Shown: positions 34,760 through 44,639, numbered from the stretch's first letter. The stretch is DNA of 64,000 nt from Ignavibacteriales bacterium (GCA_016700155.1 CP065001.1:3658001-3722000), one strand, 5' to 3'. Notes: generated by a model from the sequence alone, not told the origin. Translations and numbers: made by a program.

Positions 34760-37195
34760 ATGAAAGCGGGTTTGCTCAAGTCACTGTTCATTAGTCTGAT
34801 AATGTTTTCATTACAAACATTCGGGCAAAATCCTGAATGGATAAACTATACTGACGGCAACTTAATATTCTCAACTGTTGAAGATGATGATTACTACTGG
34901 GCTGCAACCTATGGCGGGTTATCCAGAGTTTCAAAAACAAACGGTGAAATTTTTGTTTTTACAAAAGCTAATTCAGACTTGCCTGATAATTATATCTATT
35001 GCATGACTCAGGATTCAAATGGTATTAAGTGGCTTGGCACTTATAGTAGCGGAATAATAAAATTTGATGGCAATAGTTTTACAACATATAATTCATCTAA
35101 TACGCTCCTGCCGGATAATAAGATAAATTCAATCGCTGTTGATCACCAAGATAATTTATGGGCAGGCACAGATAGCGGGCTGGTTAAATATGACGGCGTT
35201 AACTGGACTTTATACGATTTTCAAAATTTAAACTATACAGATATAGATGTAGGGGCTTTATTTGTTGATGACACCGGTGATTTATGGGTCTCAACTCAGG
35301 AACTTTTGAGATTTAATGGTACAACCTGGACTGAGTATCTGGATCAGATATGGCCAATTTATTCAATTGACCAGGGACCAGATGGTACAATATGGTTTGG
35401 CGGAAACGATCTAAAAAAGTTTGACGGAATTAATTGGACCACAGTTACAGGTTTTCCTGATGATCAGATAATGAGTCTCTCGGTTGATGTAAACAATGTT
35501 TTATGGGTAGGAACGGCTTTCAAAGGACTCGCAAGCTTCAACGGAACAAACTGGTTTGTTTACAATAAGAGTAATACTCCGTTTAGGGAGCCATGGATTA
35601 TGCACGTAAGGGTAAATAATTCCAACGATAAAATAATAGGGACACAAAAAGGGCTGTATAAATTTAATAACATCAGTTGGTCTGAAATTGAAACTTCAAA
35701 TTCATCACTGCCAAGTAACTACATTGAAAGGATTTCTATTTCTCCAAATGGAAAAATATGGATGAGCGGAATACATGGGCTATGTTCTTTTGATAATGAA
35801 GAATGGCAAAGTTATCCGGAGTTAAATACTGATTCAGCATGGACTGAAATCCAAAGTTTGAAAGTTAGTGCAGATAACATGGTATGGATAGGAACTTACC
35901 ACCAAGGATTGATAAAATTTGATGGAATAAATCAAACCATATTTAATACATCAAATTCTCCTATTCCAAGTAACTGGATTTCATCAATCGAGATTGATGC
36001 TATGCAGATTATGTGGATAGGAACCGGTAATGGTCTTGTAAAATATGATGGCATCAATTGGACAGTATACAATACTGGCAACTCCGGATTACCTGGAAAT
36101 GGAATCAGCACAATTACAATTGACAGTGAAGGTAAAAAATGGATAGGAACAAATGGTGTTGCAGTATTTAATGATTCAACCTGGATAGTTTACGATACGA
36201 CGAACTCCGGACTCCCATCAAATACGATTACAGCAATTGATATCGACTCAACAGGCATTGCCTGGATAGCAACTCATGATGATGGGCTTGCCGTTCTAAC
36301 TGGAACTACTTGGACACTATATAACACTTTAAATTCGATACTCCCGACCATCTGGATTGAAGATGTTACCATAGACTTGAATAATCAAGTTTGGATCGGC
36401 TGTAGCGATTTATATTATCCATATGACAGAGGAGGCTTAGTACGGTATGATGGAAACCAATGGGAATTATTAAATACAAACAATTCAGAACTTCCCGGAA
36501 ACTATTTAAAAGCAATTGAGATTGACCAGTTTAACAACAAATGGATTGCTATGTTAGATGGCGGAGTTTCAGTCTTCAATGAAAACGGTATCACTCTTCC
36601 AGTCGAACTGATTTCCTTCACAGCAGAGGTTCTTAACAATACAGTAAATCTAAAATGGTCAACTGCTTCTGAACTTAACAACAGAGGGTTTGAGGTAGAA
36701 CGCAAGCAAGTCGCCAGTCATCAGTCTTCAGTAAACAATTCAGAGTGGAATACAATCGGGTTTGTTGATGGAAGTGGTACTCAATCACAAACACATAATT
36801 ATAATTTTATTGATTCAAGTGTAACTTCAGGCAGGTATTCTTACAGACTTAAACAAATTGATTTTAACGGCACCTATAACTATTCAAATGTAGTGGAAGT
36901 TGATTTATCATTACCTCTTACATTTTCTTTAGAACAAAACTTCCCAAACCCGTTTAACCCAACAACTAAAATTCGCTACACCGTAGGGGACGCATATTAT
37001 GCGTCCCCTACGCGCGTGCTTCTGCGCATTTATAATATACTCGGTAGTGAAGTTGCAACTTTAGTAAACGAAGTAAAACCCGCAGGAAGTTATGAAATTG
37101 AGTTCGATGCTTCACAACTGGCTAGCGGTGTGTATTTCTATTCACTCACTGCCGGTGATTTCAAAATGACTAAGAAGATGGTGATGCTCAAGTGA
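34760..37195 (+). CDS. T9SS-sorted multi-blade propeller protein (two-component-regulator propeller repeats)
   Basis: 811 aa. Signal peptide ending at FGQ, then about twelve repeats of roughly 45 residues built around GLVKYDGVNWTLYDF ... NSIAVDHQDNLWAGTDSG, the Reg_prop (beta-propeller) repeat, here without any kinase. An Ig-like domain (LPVELISFTAEV to SYRLKQIDFNGTYNYSN) and the Por sorting tail NFPNPFNPTTKIRYTV...KKMVMLK follow. Two dispersed repeats sit in frame: AGTCGCCAGTCATCAGTC at 36709 within the Ig-like domain, and a perfect palindrome at 36983-37011 within the sorting domain. Presumed cell-surface or secreted; ligand unknown. Confidence 0.87.
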   Translation: MKAGLLKSLFISLIMFSLQTFGQNPEWINYTDGNLIFSTVEDDDYYWAATYGGLSRVSKTNGEIFVFTKANSDLPDNYIYCMTQDSNGIKWLGTYSSGIIKFDGNSFTTYNSSNTLLPDNKINSIAVDHQDNLWAGTDSGLVKYDGVNWTLYDFQNLNYTDIDVGALFVDDTGDLWVSTQELLRFNGTTWTEYLDQIWPIYSIDQGPDGTIWFGGNDLKKFDGINWTTVTGFPDDQIMSLSVDVNNVLWVGTAFKGLASFNGTNWFVYNKSNTPFREPWIMHVRVNNSNDKIIGTQKGLYKFNNISWSEIETSNSSLPSNYIERISISPNGKIWMSGIHGLCSFDNEEWQSYPELNTDSAWTEIQSLKVSADNMVWIGTYHQGLIKFDGINQTIFNTSNSPIPSNWISSIEIDAMQIMWIGTGNGLVKYDGINWTVYNTGNSGLPGNGISTITIDSEGKKWIGTNGVAVFNDSTWIVYDTTNSGLPSNTITAIDIDSTGIAWIATHDDGLAVLTGTTWTLYNTLNSILPTIWIEDVTIDLNNQVWIGCSDLYYPYDRGGLVRYDGNQWELLNTNNSELPGNYLKAIEIDQFNNKWIAMLDGGVSVFNENGITLPVELISFTAEVLNNTVNLKWSTASELNNRGFEVERKQVASHQSSVNNSEWNTIGFVDGSGTQSQTHNYNFIDSSVTSGRYSYRLKQIDFNGTYNYSNVVEVDLSLPLTFSLEQNFPNPFNPTTKIRYTVGDAYYASPTRVLLRIYNILGSEVATLVNEVKPAGSYEIEFDASQLASGVYFYSLTAGDFKMTKKMVMLK
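36983..37011. repeat. Perfect 29-base palindrome inside a sorting-domain coding region
   Basis: GTAGGGGACGCAT-ATT-ATGCGTCCCCTAC; 13-base arms, three-base loop. It encodes residues VGDAYYASPT within the loop between the KIRYT strand and the LLRIYNILG strand. GC-rich against an AT-rich gene, as expected of a recent dispersed element. Confidence 0.85.
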
Positions 37196-37276
37196 TAATT
37201 CACTTGAGCAGAAGTCCCGATTTACGGGAGTGTTGGTGAAATAAAAAAGTTTAATAAAAAAATCATAGGTAAGAAG

Positions 37277-40200
37277 ATGGAGTCCACTAAATACTTTTCA
37301 TTCAATAAAATGATTTTATTGAATGTACTTTTCGTTTTATCCTTTGTGATATCCAGCAGTACGTTTGCTCAATCACAAAGACCCATTAAGCCGATAACTG
37401 AAAACACATCATCTTTCTACGAAGTACAAAGTTCAATGAATGATTACTGGCTTTCAAAAAATGCTGTTGATGGTTTTGTAAATGTAAATGGTTCACGCAG
37501 CAAAATGCCCGGATGGAAATTATATAAACGATGGGAATATTTCTGGGAACAAAGAGTAAATCAAAGCTCAGGTGAATTCCCTTCAACTAATTCTGTAATT
37601 GAATATGAAAAATATTTACAGAGTAATAATCATCTTAATAAAACAATGTATGATGAAAGCTGGACTAACCTGGGAACAAATTCTTCAACGGGAGGATATG
37701 CAGGCATTGGAAGAATAAACTGTATAGCTTTTCATCCGACTGATGTAAATACATTTTGGGTTGGTAGTCCATCCGGCGGAATATGGAGAACAACTAACGG
37801 CGGAACAAGCTGGACAATTTTAAATGACAATCAGCTTGTACTTGGTGTAAGCGATATTGTTATTCCAGGTGATTACGCAACATCGAACACAATCTACATT
37901 GCAACAGGCGACCGTGACGGCGGAAGTATGTGGTCACTAAGCGGCGGACAAAATGCTGATAACGTCAGCATCGGTGTTTTAAAATCTACTGACGGCGGAA
38001 CAACATGGAGTACAACGGGACTTTCTTATACAAAAAATTTGGGGAAGATCATCTATAGGTTATTAATTCATCCCTCAAACAATTCAATACTCTTTGCTTC
38101 AACTTCAGATGGAATTTATAAATCAACAAACGGAGGTACTGACTGGGTTTCTAAATCACTTAACCGATGGATAGATATGGAATTTAAACCCGGCGATCCG
38201 ACAGTAATCTACGCATCAAGTTATGGTTATACTTCAACATATATTAACAGGTCAACTGATAGCGGCGAGAACTGGTCATTTTCTTCAATCGCAACTGACG
38301 GCAGACGGGGTGAAATAGCCGTTACTCCTGCTGATCCATCAGTTGTTTATTTATTATCTGCGAATAGCGGTGGTGGAGTTTACGGCGTTTATAAATCCAC
38401 AAATAGCGGGGCGAGTTTTACAGTTGTCAATGCAGGTTCACCCGCAGGAATGTTAGGATATTACACAGATGGTTCAGGAGGCAGCGGCGGTCAAGGTTCT
38501 TATGACTGGTGTATCGCAGTTTCACCAACTAATGCAAACACTGTTTTTATTGGAGGTATCACAACATGGAAATCAACAAACGGCGGAACAACATTTACAG
38601 CAAACACAAATTGGACATCCTACTCGGGATATAACATATCAGGTGTCCCGGTCACACATGCAGATAAACATTGCCTTGTATATCAAAACTCTTCCGTTCT
38701 GTTTGAAGGAAATGACGGCGGTATTTATAAGACTACAAATGGCGGAATTTCGTGGATTGATCTATCTGATGGATTGATCATTAGCCAGATTTACAGGATT
38801 GGTGTTTCGCAGACAAGCCAGACAACTGTGTTAACGGGTTTACAGGATAACGGAACAAAATTGTACAACTCCGGTTGGACTGACGTTAAAGGCGGAGATG
38901 GAATGGAATGTATTGTAGATCCTACCAACTCAAATTATATGTATGCAACTTATGTTCGGGGTCAGATTACGAGAAGCATAAATGGTTTTACCAACTGGGT
39001 AACCGAAGTTGATATTTCTGCAAACATACCCGGCGGTCAACCCCAAGGTGCATGGGTAACGCCGTATGTTATGGATAAGAATAGCAGTACAACATTGTTT
39101 GCAGGTTATGACAGGATCTGGAAAACAACCAACCGTGGTGATAGCTGGACAAGCGCATCACAGGTTTTAAGTTCTTCTGATAAACTTCGTTCACTTGCAA
39201 TCGCGCCTTCAAACTCAAATGTACTTTACACTGCTGACAGAACTAACATGTGGAAAACTACAAACGGTGGTTCAACCAACTGGACAGCAGTTACAATTCC
39301 AACCACATCACTTTATGTTACATACATTGCAGTAAAAGAAGATGATCCTAACACAGTCTGGATAACCTACGGTGGTTATTCTGATGGTATAAAAGTTTAT
39401 GAATCGACAAACGGAGGAACAAGCTGGACGAACATTTCAACAGGATTACCAAATCTTCCAGTTATGTGTATCGTACACTACAAAGCGGCGACAAACAGAA
39501 ATGTATTGTTTGTCGGAACTGATGTAGGTGTTTATGTAAAAGACGGTTCGAATAACTGGGCATCATTCAACAACGGTTTGCCTAATGTTGTCGTAACAGA
39601 ACTTGATATTTATTATGGTGGTGTCACAAACAAACTTCGCGCAGGCACTTATGGTCGCGGATTATGGGAAACAAACATTGATGCAACATTGCCTGTTGAA
39701 CTTTCATCTTTCACTGCAACAATAAATAATAATTTTGTGGTGTTGAACTGGACTACAAAAACAGAGACAAACAATTTTGGATTTGAAGTGGAGAGGACGT
39801 CAAACGTGAAAGGTCAAATGTCAAATGAATTGCAGTCTATTGGATTTGTGAATGGCAGTGGTAACAGCAATTCACCTGTCAGTTATGTTTATGAAGATAA
39901 GAGCGTTAGCTCAGGAAAATATTCTTACAGACTAAAACAAATCGATAATGATGGACAGTATTCATACTCAAATATTGTTGAAGTTGATGTTTCTGTTCCA
40001 AACAAATTTTCACTTGAACAAAACTATCCTAACCCATTTAACCCAACTACAAAAATAAAATTCACCATTCCTCAAGCAACGTATCCCCTCTCGGGAGGGG
40101 GAAGGGGTGGGTTAGTGACTTTAAAAGTATATGATGTACTCGGAAATGAAGTTGCATCACTTGTCAATGAATACAAAACTGCAGCCAGCTATGAAATTGA

Positions 40201-40318
40201 GTTTGATGCAAGCAATCTTTCAAGCGGTGTTTACTATTATCAACTTAAAGCTGGTGATCCTTCATCAAACTCAGGACAGAGTTTTATTCAAACGAAGAAA
40301 ATGATACTGATAAAGTAA
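37277..40318 (+). CDS. T9SS-sorted BNR/Asp-box (sialidase-fold-like) repeat protein
   Basis: 1013 aa. Signal peptide ending SSSTFAQ, then a propeller region with at least ten Asp-box motifs (S.NGGTSW / STDGGTTWS / STDSGENW), the pattern of VPS10/sortilin-type and Xyloglucanase-like BNR proteins. No sialidase catalytic Arg triad or Asp was assigned, so enzymatic activity is unproven. The Ig-like domain and Por tail (NYPNPFNPTTKIKFTI...KKMILIK) complete it. Three dispersed repeats lie in frame: iterated GTCAAA units (39797-39827), CCCCTC-TCGG-GAGGGG (40085-40115) and the GATCCTTCATCAAACTCAGG insert (40256-40282). Confidence 0.85.
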   Translation: MESTKYFSFNKMILLNVLFVLSFVISSSTFAQSQRPIKPITENTSSFYEVQSSMNDYWLSKNAVDGFVNVNGSRSKMPGWKLYKRWEYFWEQRVNQSSGEFPSTNSVIEYEKYLQSNNHLNKTMYDESWTNLGTNSSTGGYAGIGRINCIAFHPTDVNTFWVGSPSGGIWRTTNGGTSWTILNDNQLVLGVSDIVIPGDYATSNTIYIATGDRDGGSMWSLSGGQNADNVSIGVLKSTDGGTTWSTTGLSYTKNLGKIIYRLLIHPSNNSILFASTSDGIYKSTNGGTDWVSKSLNRWIDMEFKPGDPTVIYASSYGYTSTYINRSTDSGENWSFSSIATDGRRGEIAVTPADPSVVYLLSANSGGGVYGVYKSTNSGASFTVVNAGSPAGMLGYYTDGSGGSGGQGSYDWCIAVSPTNANTVFIGGITTWKSTNGGTTFTANTNWTSYSGYNISGVPVTHADKHCLVYQNSSVLFEGNDGGIYKTTNGGISWIDLSDGLIISQIYRIGVSQTSQTTVLTGLQDNGTKLYNSGWTDVKGGDGMECIVDPTNSNYMYATYVRGQITRSINGFTNWVTEVDISANIPGGQPQGAWVTPYVMDKNSSTTLFAGYDRIWKTTNRGDSWTSASQVLSSSDKLRSLAIAPSNSNVLYTADRTNMWKTTNGGSTNWTAVTIPTTSLYVTYIAVKEDDPNTVWITYGGYSDGIKVYESTNGGTSWTNISTGLPNLPVMCIVHYKAATNRNVLFVGTDVGVYVKDGSNNWASFNNGLPNVVVTELDIYYGGVTNKLRAGTYGRGLWETNIDATLPVELSSFTATINNNFVVLNWTTKTETNNFGFEVERTSNVKGQMSNELQSIGFVNGSGNSNSPVSYVYEDKSVSSGKYSYRLKQIDNDGQYSYSNIVEVDVSVPNKFSLEQNYPNPFNPTTKIKFTIPQATYPLSGGGRGGLVTLKVYDVLGNEVASLVNEYKTAASYEIEFDASNLSSGVYYYQLKAGDPSSNSGQSFIQTKKMILIK
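40085..40115. repeat. GC-rich dispersed hairpin inside a sorting-domain coding region
   Basis: CCCCTC-TCGG-GAGGGG followed by GGAAGGGGTGGGTTAG. It encodes PLSGGGRGGL in the same loop of the sorting domain that holds the palindrome at 36983. The element type is familiar from Bacteroidota intergenic regions (established knowledge, recalled, not searched). Confidence 0.75.
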
Positions 40319-40422
40319 TTTTTTATTTTTGAAGTAAATTTATTAATCAGTTAATCATTAGAATCACTGATTCTGATGATTAAATTTTATTCTTATAAAT
40401 ACTGAAACTTCAGAGGCATTCT

Positions 40423-42324
40423 GTGAAAGCAATAATCACTTCCGTTTTATTATTAAGCATTTCAGTTATGATCAACTCTCAAACAGAACTTCCGGAAGAA
40501 ACCTCTATCTTATTCAGCGGTTCAGGGAATTGTTTATTATGTCACAATAGTAATGGCAGCGCAATGACCTGGAATGGAATTGATGTTTCCCCGATTACTT
40601 ATTGGCGTTCAACAATGATGGGTAATGCCAGCAAAGATCCATTATGGAGAGCAATGGTCGTTGAAGAGGTGAATAATTTTCCCCAGCATCAGGAATTAAT
40701 CGAAAGTACATGCCTCAAATGTCATTCACCTATGGGTTATACCGAGGCGATTTATAATGGACAGAGTGGATACTCGATGGCTGAATTAAAACAAGACCCG
40801 CTTGCAAATGACGGAGTTAGCTGTACAGTATGCCATCAAATAAAACCAGATAACTTTGGAACGCAGCAGTCTTACTCTGGTAATTATATCATAGAGGCCG
40901 ACAGCATTTTATACGGACCTTATGAAAATTCGGATACTACTCTGATGTGGCAAATCATTGGCTATAAATCACGATTCAGTCCGCACATGAATCAATCTGA
41001 ACTTTGCGCTACATGTCATACTTTATATACTCCGACATTGGATGAACAAGGAAATGTAATCGGAAGTTTTCCAGAACAGACTCCTTATATTGAATGGAAG
41101 AACAGTGTTTATTCAACTCAAAACATTCAATGCCAGGATTGTCATATGCCTAAGATTGATGACCCGATAAAGATTTCGGGGATGGGAAACTTTCCAGATC
41201 GAACTCCATTCTGGCGGCACACTTTTGTTGGCGGAAATGTTTATATGCAGAAACTGCTCAGAAGTAATATTGATTCACTTGGACTCACGGCTGAGCCTGA
41301 ACATTTTGATTCGACTATTGCCAGAACCGAATATGGATTGAAAGAGCAATCAATAGAATTGACGACTGCGGCAAGTTTTCAGAATGATTTATTGGAAGTG
41401 AAGCTATATATCAAAAATTTAACCGGGCATAAAATTCCAACAGGAATTCCTTTCAGACGAATGTGGATTCATCTTAAGGTTGAACAAGGCATTGGCAATG
41501 TTATTTTTGAATCTGGTGCATGGGACTCTACCGGCAAAATAATTAATTATAATTCGGATTTCGAACCTCACTATGATATAATTGATTCCGAAGAAAAGGT
41601 TCAGGTTTATGAAGGAGTTTTTGTAAATAATGAACAGCAGGTAACGTATACTTTGTTGAGAGCCGCAGAATACATAAAAGACAATCGTTTACCGCCGCAG
41701 GGATTTTTAAATACTCATCCAAGTTATGATTCAACCAAAATTGTTGGTAACGCAAACGATGATACAAATTTTAACAGATCAGGGATTGATCAGGGTTCCG
41801 GAGCTGATAGTTTAACATATTTAATTCCGACTCAAAATAACTCAGAATACAGAATTACTGTCGAAGTATGTTATCAAACAGTAAAAACAGAACTGGTTGA
41901 TCACATCAGACCAATCGAGAATACTGACATTAGCAGGTTTGTAAGCATGTATGATGCGCTTCCAAACATTCCGTTTATAATGAAGAAGGAAGTTCTCGAT
42001 TTAGTTACAGGTGTTAACGATGAAAAACAACTTATTAATGATTTCTACCTCGAACAAAACTACCCGAATCCATTTAACCCATCAACGAAAATTAGTTGGC
42101 AGTCTCCAGTCGGCAGTTGGCAAACTTTAAAAGTATATGATGTCTTAGGAAATGAAGTCGCAACACTTGTGAATGAATACAAAACTGCAGGCAGCTATGA
42201 AGTTGAGTTTGATGCAAGTATTCTTTCAAGTGGTGTTTATTATTACCAACTAAAAGCCGGTGATCCTTCATCAAACTCAGGACAGAGTTTTATTCAGACG
42301 AGGAAGATGATATTGATTAAATAA
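40423..42324 (+). CDS. T9SS-sorted pentaheme cytochrome c
   Basis: 633 aa from GTG (SD AGAGG six bases upstream). Signal peptide ending INSQ, then five heme-attachment sites: CLLCH (37-41), CLKCH (97-101), CTVCH (134-138), CATCH (195-199) and CQDCH (237-241), of the multiheme cytochrome c554/c3-like class. The middle (about 290-520) is a beta-rich region with LYIKNLTGHKIPTGIPFRR. The protein ends with a complete Por sorting tail, so it should be loaded with heme in the periplasm and then exported through the outer membrane. The sorting domain carries the AGTTGGCAGT-type repeat (42094-42125) and the DPSSNSGQS insert. A role in electron transfer at the cell surface is inferred. Confidence 0.88.
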   Translation: MKAIITSVLLLSISVMINSQTELPEETSILFSGSGNCLLCHNSNGSAMTWNGIDVSPITYWRSTMMGNASKDPLWRAMVVEEVNNFPQHQELIESTCLKCHSPMGYTEAIYNGQSGYSMAELKQDPLANDGVSCTVCHQIKPDNFGTQQSYSGNYIIEADSILYGPYENSDTTLMWQIIGYKSRFSPHMNQSELCATCHTLYTPTLDEQGNVIGSFPEQTPYIEWKNSVYSTQNIQCQDCHMPKIDDPIKISGMGNFPDRTPFWRHTFVGGNVYMQKLLRSNIDSLGLTAEPEHFDSTIARTEYGLKEQSIELTTAASFQNDLLEVKLYIKNLTGHKIPTGIPFRRMWIHLKVEQGIGNVIFESGAWDSTGKIINYNSDFEPHYDIIDSEEKVQVYEGVFVNNEQQVTYTLLRAAEYIKDNRLPPQGFLNTHPSYDSTKIVGNANDDTNFNRSGIDQGSGADSLTYLIPTQNNSEYRITVEVCYQTVKTELVDHIRPIENTDISRFVSMYDALPNIPFIMKKEVLDLVTGVNDEKQLINDFYLEQNYPNPFNPSTKISWQSPVGSWQTLKVYDVLGNEVATLVNEYKTAGSYEVEFDASILSSGVYYYQLKAGDPSSNSGQSFIQTRKMILIK

Positions 42325-42329
42325 ATCTA

Positions 42330-44639
42330 TTACTCATAATCAACTTCGCACAATACTGAATTCAGATCATTAAAAATTATTTCATCCGGTTCTGTGCCAA
42401 TCGGCGGCAGCTTTACTATTGTCTCTTTTCCTTTTACTTCAATTCTCAGCCGGGCAAACTGATCATCATCTAATACAATTTTAATAGGTACATACATTTT
42501 AAAATCATCCGGCACATTTTCCTGTAAGATTTTACAAACTACAACGTACTTGCCGTCATTCTGTGCTTCAGTGGTATAGGAAAAAGTGTAGTGTGGAATT
42601 GCCGTTCCATAAATAAACTGATCAAAGAACCATTTCATATTTTCGCCGCTGTATTTGTCAACAAGTCTTTTAAAATCATTGGTAGATGCTTTTTTGCCTT
42701 TATGTGTGTTGAAGAATTCTTTCATTAGTCCTGAGAATCTATCTTCGTTCATTGTCTTAAGATCGATTAACAAATTCCTTAACATATGTAAAACCCAGGC
42801 GCCTTTTTGATAAACTATTACACTGTAGTCGCCTGCTGTTTCACTGGAACTGTTCCTTCGCCCGAGCCAGACGGGACCGGCTTCCTGCCCATCACCCAAT
42901 AAGTATTTTCTGTTGCTGAATATTGTTTTCTTCCATTCATCAAGAATATCAAAATAATCTTCGTTACCGAATGCAGCCTGAATAAAATATAATGCTGAAA
43001 ATTCCGAAAGACCTTCGCTTAACCACTGATCATGATAATTCTCAAAATCTACTGTTATCCCCCACCACTGATGCGCGACTTCATGCGCTCTGAATAATTC
43101 TCCCGCTCTGTCATATTCAATTCCCTGGTAGTTGTACCAGGACAAATAAATGAGTCCGGGGAAAGCCAATCCATAAAAATATGGTATCTCTGTTACGTTC
43201 ACCTGGCTGATGTCTATTTTACCAAATACTGTCTGATAAAATTTCAAACTTGCCAATACATCCGAACCGATTTTTTCCTCCATATCAGAGCCTGAAAGGA
43301 TTCCCTCTTTCACAAGTTCGCTTGCAATAAACCGATGAATATCAGGATTCAAATAAACATTTACTTTTGGGAGCCCCTCTTCTGTATATGTAAAAGTTTT
43401 AAATTTTCCCAGGTTAAAAGAAGCACTATGTGCCGGAATATTTGTGGTCCAGCTTGACATTGTGCTGTCCTCCGTCTGCTGATAGGATGTCCTTTCACCA
43501 ATACTAACTAACGCATACTTGCTCGGGTAAATAAAATTAATTTCATAATTGGTATTTATTCTGTCATCAAGATTCGGATACCAGTTATCCGGTGAACTAA
43601 TTGAGTATAATTCATCTTCGGATGAAGAGAATAATTCACCATGGTAGTGTACAGTTAAAAGCTGCTTTCCGGTTGTAGTATTCAATGGAAATTTTATCCA
43701 CAGCTCAGGATTGTCTTCTGCCCTGTAAAATTCAGTTGCCCTTTCACCATTAAACTTAATCGAATCAATTTCTAATTCACTGTGTAAAAAAAGTCTTAAC
43801 CATTTTGTATCGGGTTGGGCAGGCAAATAGAAAATATCACACGCGCCGGTAACTTCAAGATCATCATCAAAAGAAATATCAATTTTATATGATGATATAT
43901 TAATAGGAATAAATGAATCTTCGAATTTTGTATATGGCGGATTGTTATCATCAAGACTAAAGCTGTTAATCAGGTCGCTTTCGCGGGATCTCGAAAATAT
44001 TTTAGATATTTTTTTGAACAATGAAATTTCTTCTCTCTCATAAGGACTAATTTTATACAATAGTGATGGCAGTTTATCAAATTCCATATGAGCATAAAAA
44101 GTTCTTTCATTTTTCTGATCTAAAAAACTTTGCATGAAATCATTGTCAAAGTATCCCTTTTCATCGTGATAAAGGAAACTTGTAAAGTATTCCACCCGTC
44201 CTTGAACGAATTCAATTTCACCTGAATTAGTAAACTCCAGTTGAGAAAAATAATCAAGGTTGGTTGTATCAGAAAAAAATAAAAATAACTCAGTAAAAGT
44301 CTCATTCAGCTGTTTAATATTTAATACTCTTTCAAGTTGTTCCTGTTCAAACTGCGTCGGCGGTGTGTAGACAACTCTTCCTTTGCCCTTAAATAATATA
44401 GCTGCATCCTTTCCGGATACTTTAGAAAATTTATAAACATATCCCTGACGAAGATTAAATGAAATAGAATCCTTGGTGATGACAATGCCGGTTGAGGGTA
44501 CACTTGCCGCACCGATGATTGAAAGGTTTTCAATATCTTTTAAGAATTTTGAATATTCGTTTTCATAAGATTGTGGTTTTATACCGGTAGTGCAGCAAAT
44601 AAGATAAATGAAGATTACTAAGCGTTGGATTTTTTTCAT
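42330..44639 (-). CDS. M1 family (gluzincin) aminopeptidase, secreted
   Basis: 769 aa with an N-terminal signal peptide. Zinc site HEVAHQWW (His519, His523) with the third ligand Glu542 in WLSEGLSEF, exactly the HExxH-x18-E spacing of M1 peptidases. The usual exopeptidase GAMEN is not evident; the corresponding region reads PYFYGLAFPGLIYLSW, so substrate recognition may be unusual. The N-terminal ~250 residues form an extra domain before the M1 beta-saddle region. No T9SS tail, so periplasmic or outer-membrane-associated by another route. It converges on the pentaheme gene with only five bases between stops. Confidence 0.87.
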   Translation of the reverse strand: MKKIQRLVIFIYLICCTTGIKPQSYENEYSKFLKDIENLSIIGAASVPSTGIVITKDSISFNLRQGYVYKFSKVSGKDAAILFKGKGRVVYTPPTQFEQEQLERVLNIKQLNETFTELFLFFSDTTNLDYFSQLEFTNSGEIEFVQGRVEYFTSFLYHDEKGYFDNDFMQSFLDQKNERTFYAHMEFDKLPSLLYKISPYEREEISLFKKISKIFSRSRESDLINSFSLDDNNPPYTKFEDSFIPINISSYKIDISFDDDLEVTGACDIFYLPAQPDTKWLRLFLHSELEIDSIKFNGERATEFYRAEDNPELWIKFPLNTTTGKQLLTVHYHGELFSSSEDELYSISSPDNWYPNLDDRINTNYEINFIYPSKYALVSIGERTSYQQTEDSTMSSWTTNIPAHSASFNLGKFKTFTYTEEGLPKVNVYLNPDIHRFIASELVKEGILSGSDMEEKIGSDVLASLKFYQTVFGKIDISQVNVTEIPYFYGLAFPGLIYLSWYNYQGIEYDRAGELFRAHEVAHQWWGITVDFENYHDQWLSEGLSEFSALYFIQAAFGNEDYFDILDEWKKTIFSNRKYLLGDGQEAGPVWLGRRNSSSETAGDYSVIVYQKGAWVLHMLRNLLIDLKTMNEDRFSGLMKEFFNTHKGKKASTNDFKRLVDKYSGENMKWFFDQFIYGTAIPHYTFSYTTEAQNDGKYVVVCKILQENVPDDFKMYVPIKIVLDDDQFARLRIEVKGKETIVKLPPIGTEPDEIIFNDLNSVLCEVDYE

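Noticed and set aside
36983..37011. Intrinsic terminator inside the propeller gene
   Set aside because: No T-run follows, the reading frame continues through it, and the sorting tail after it is intact.
34760..37195. Hybrid two-component sensor because of the propeller repeats
   Set aside because: No histidine kinase, receiver or HTH domain follows; the protein ends in an Ig-like domain and a secretion tail.
37277..40318. Active sialidase
   Set aside because: Asp-box repeats alone do not show it; the Arg triad and catalytic Asp were not found.
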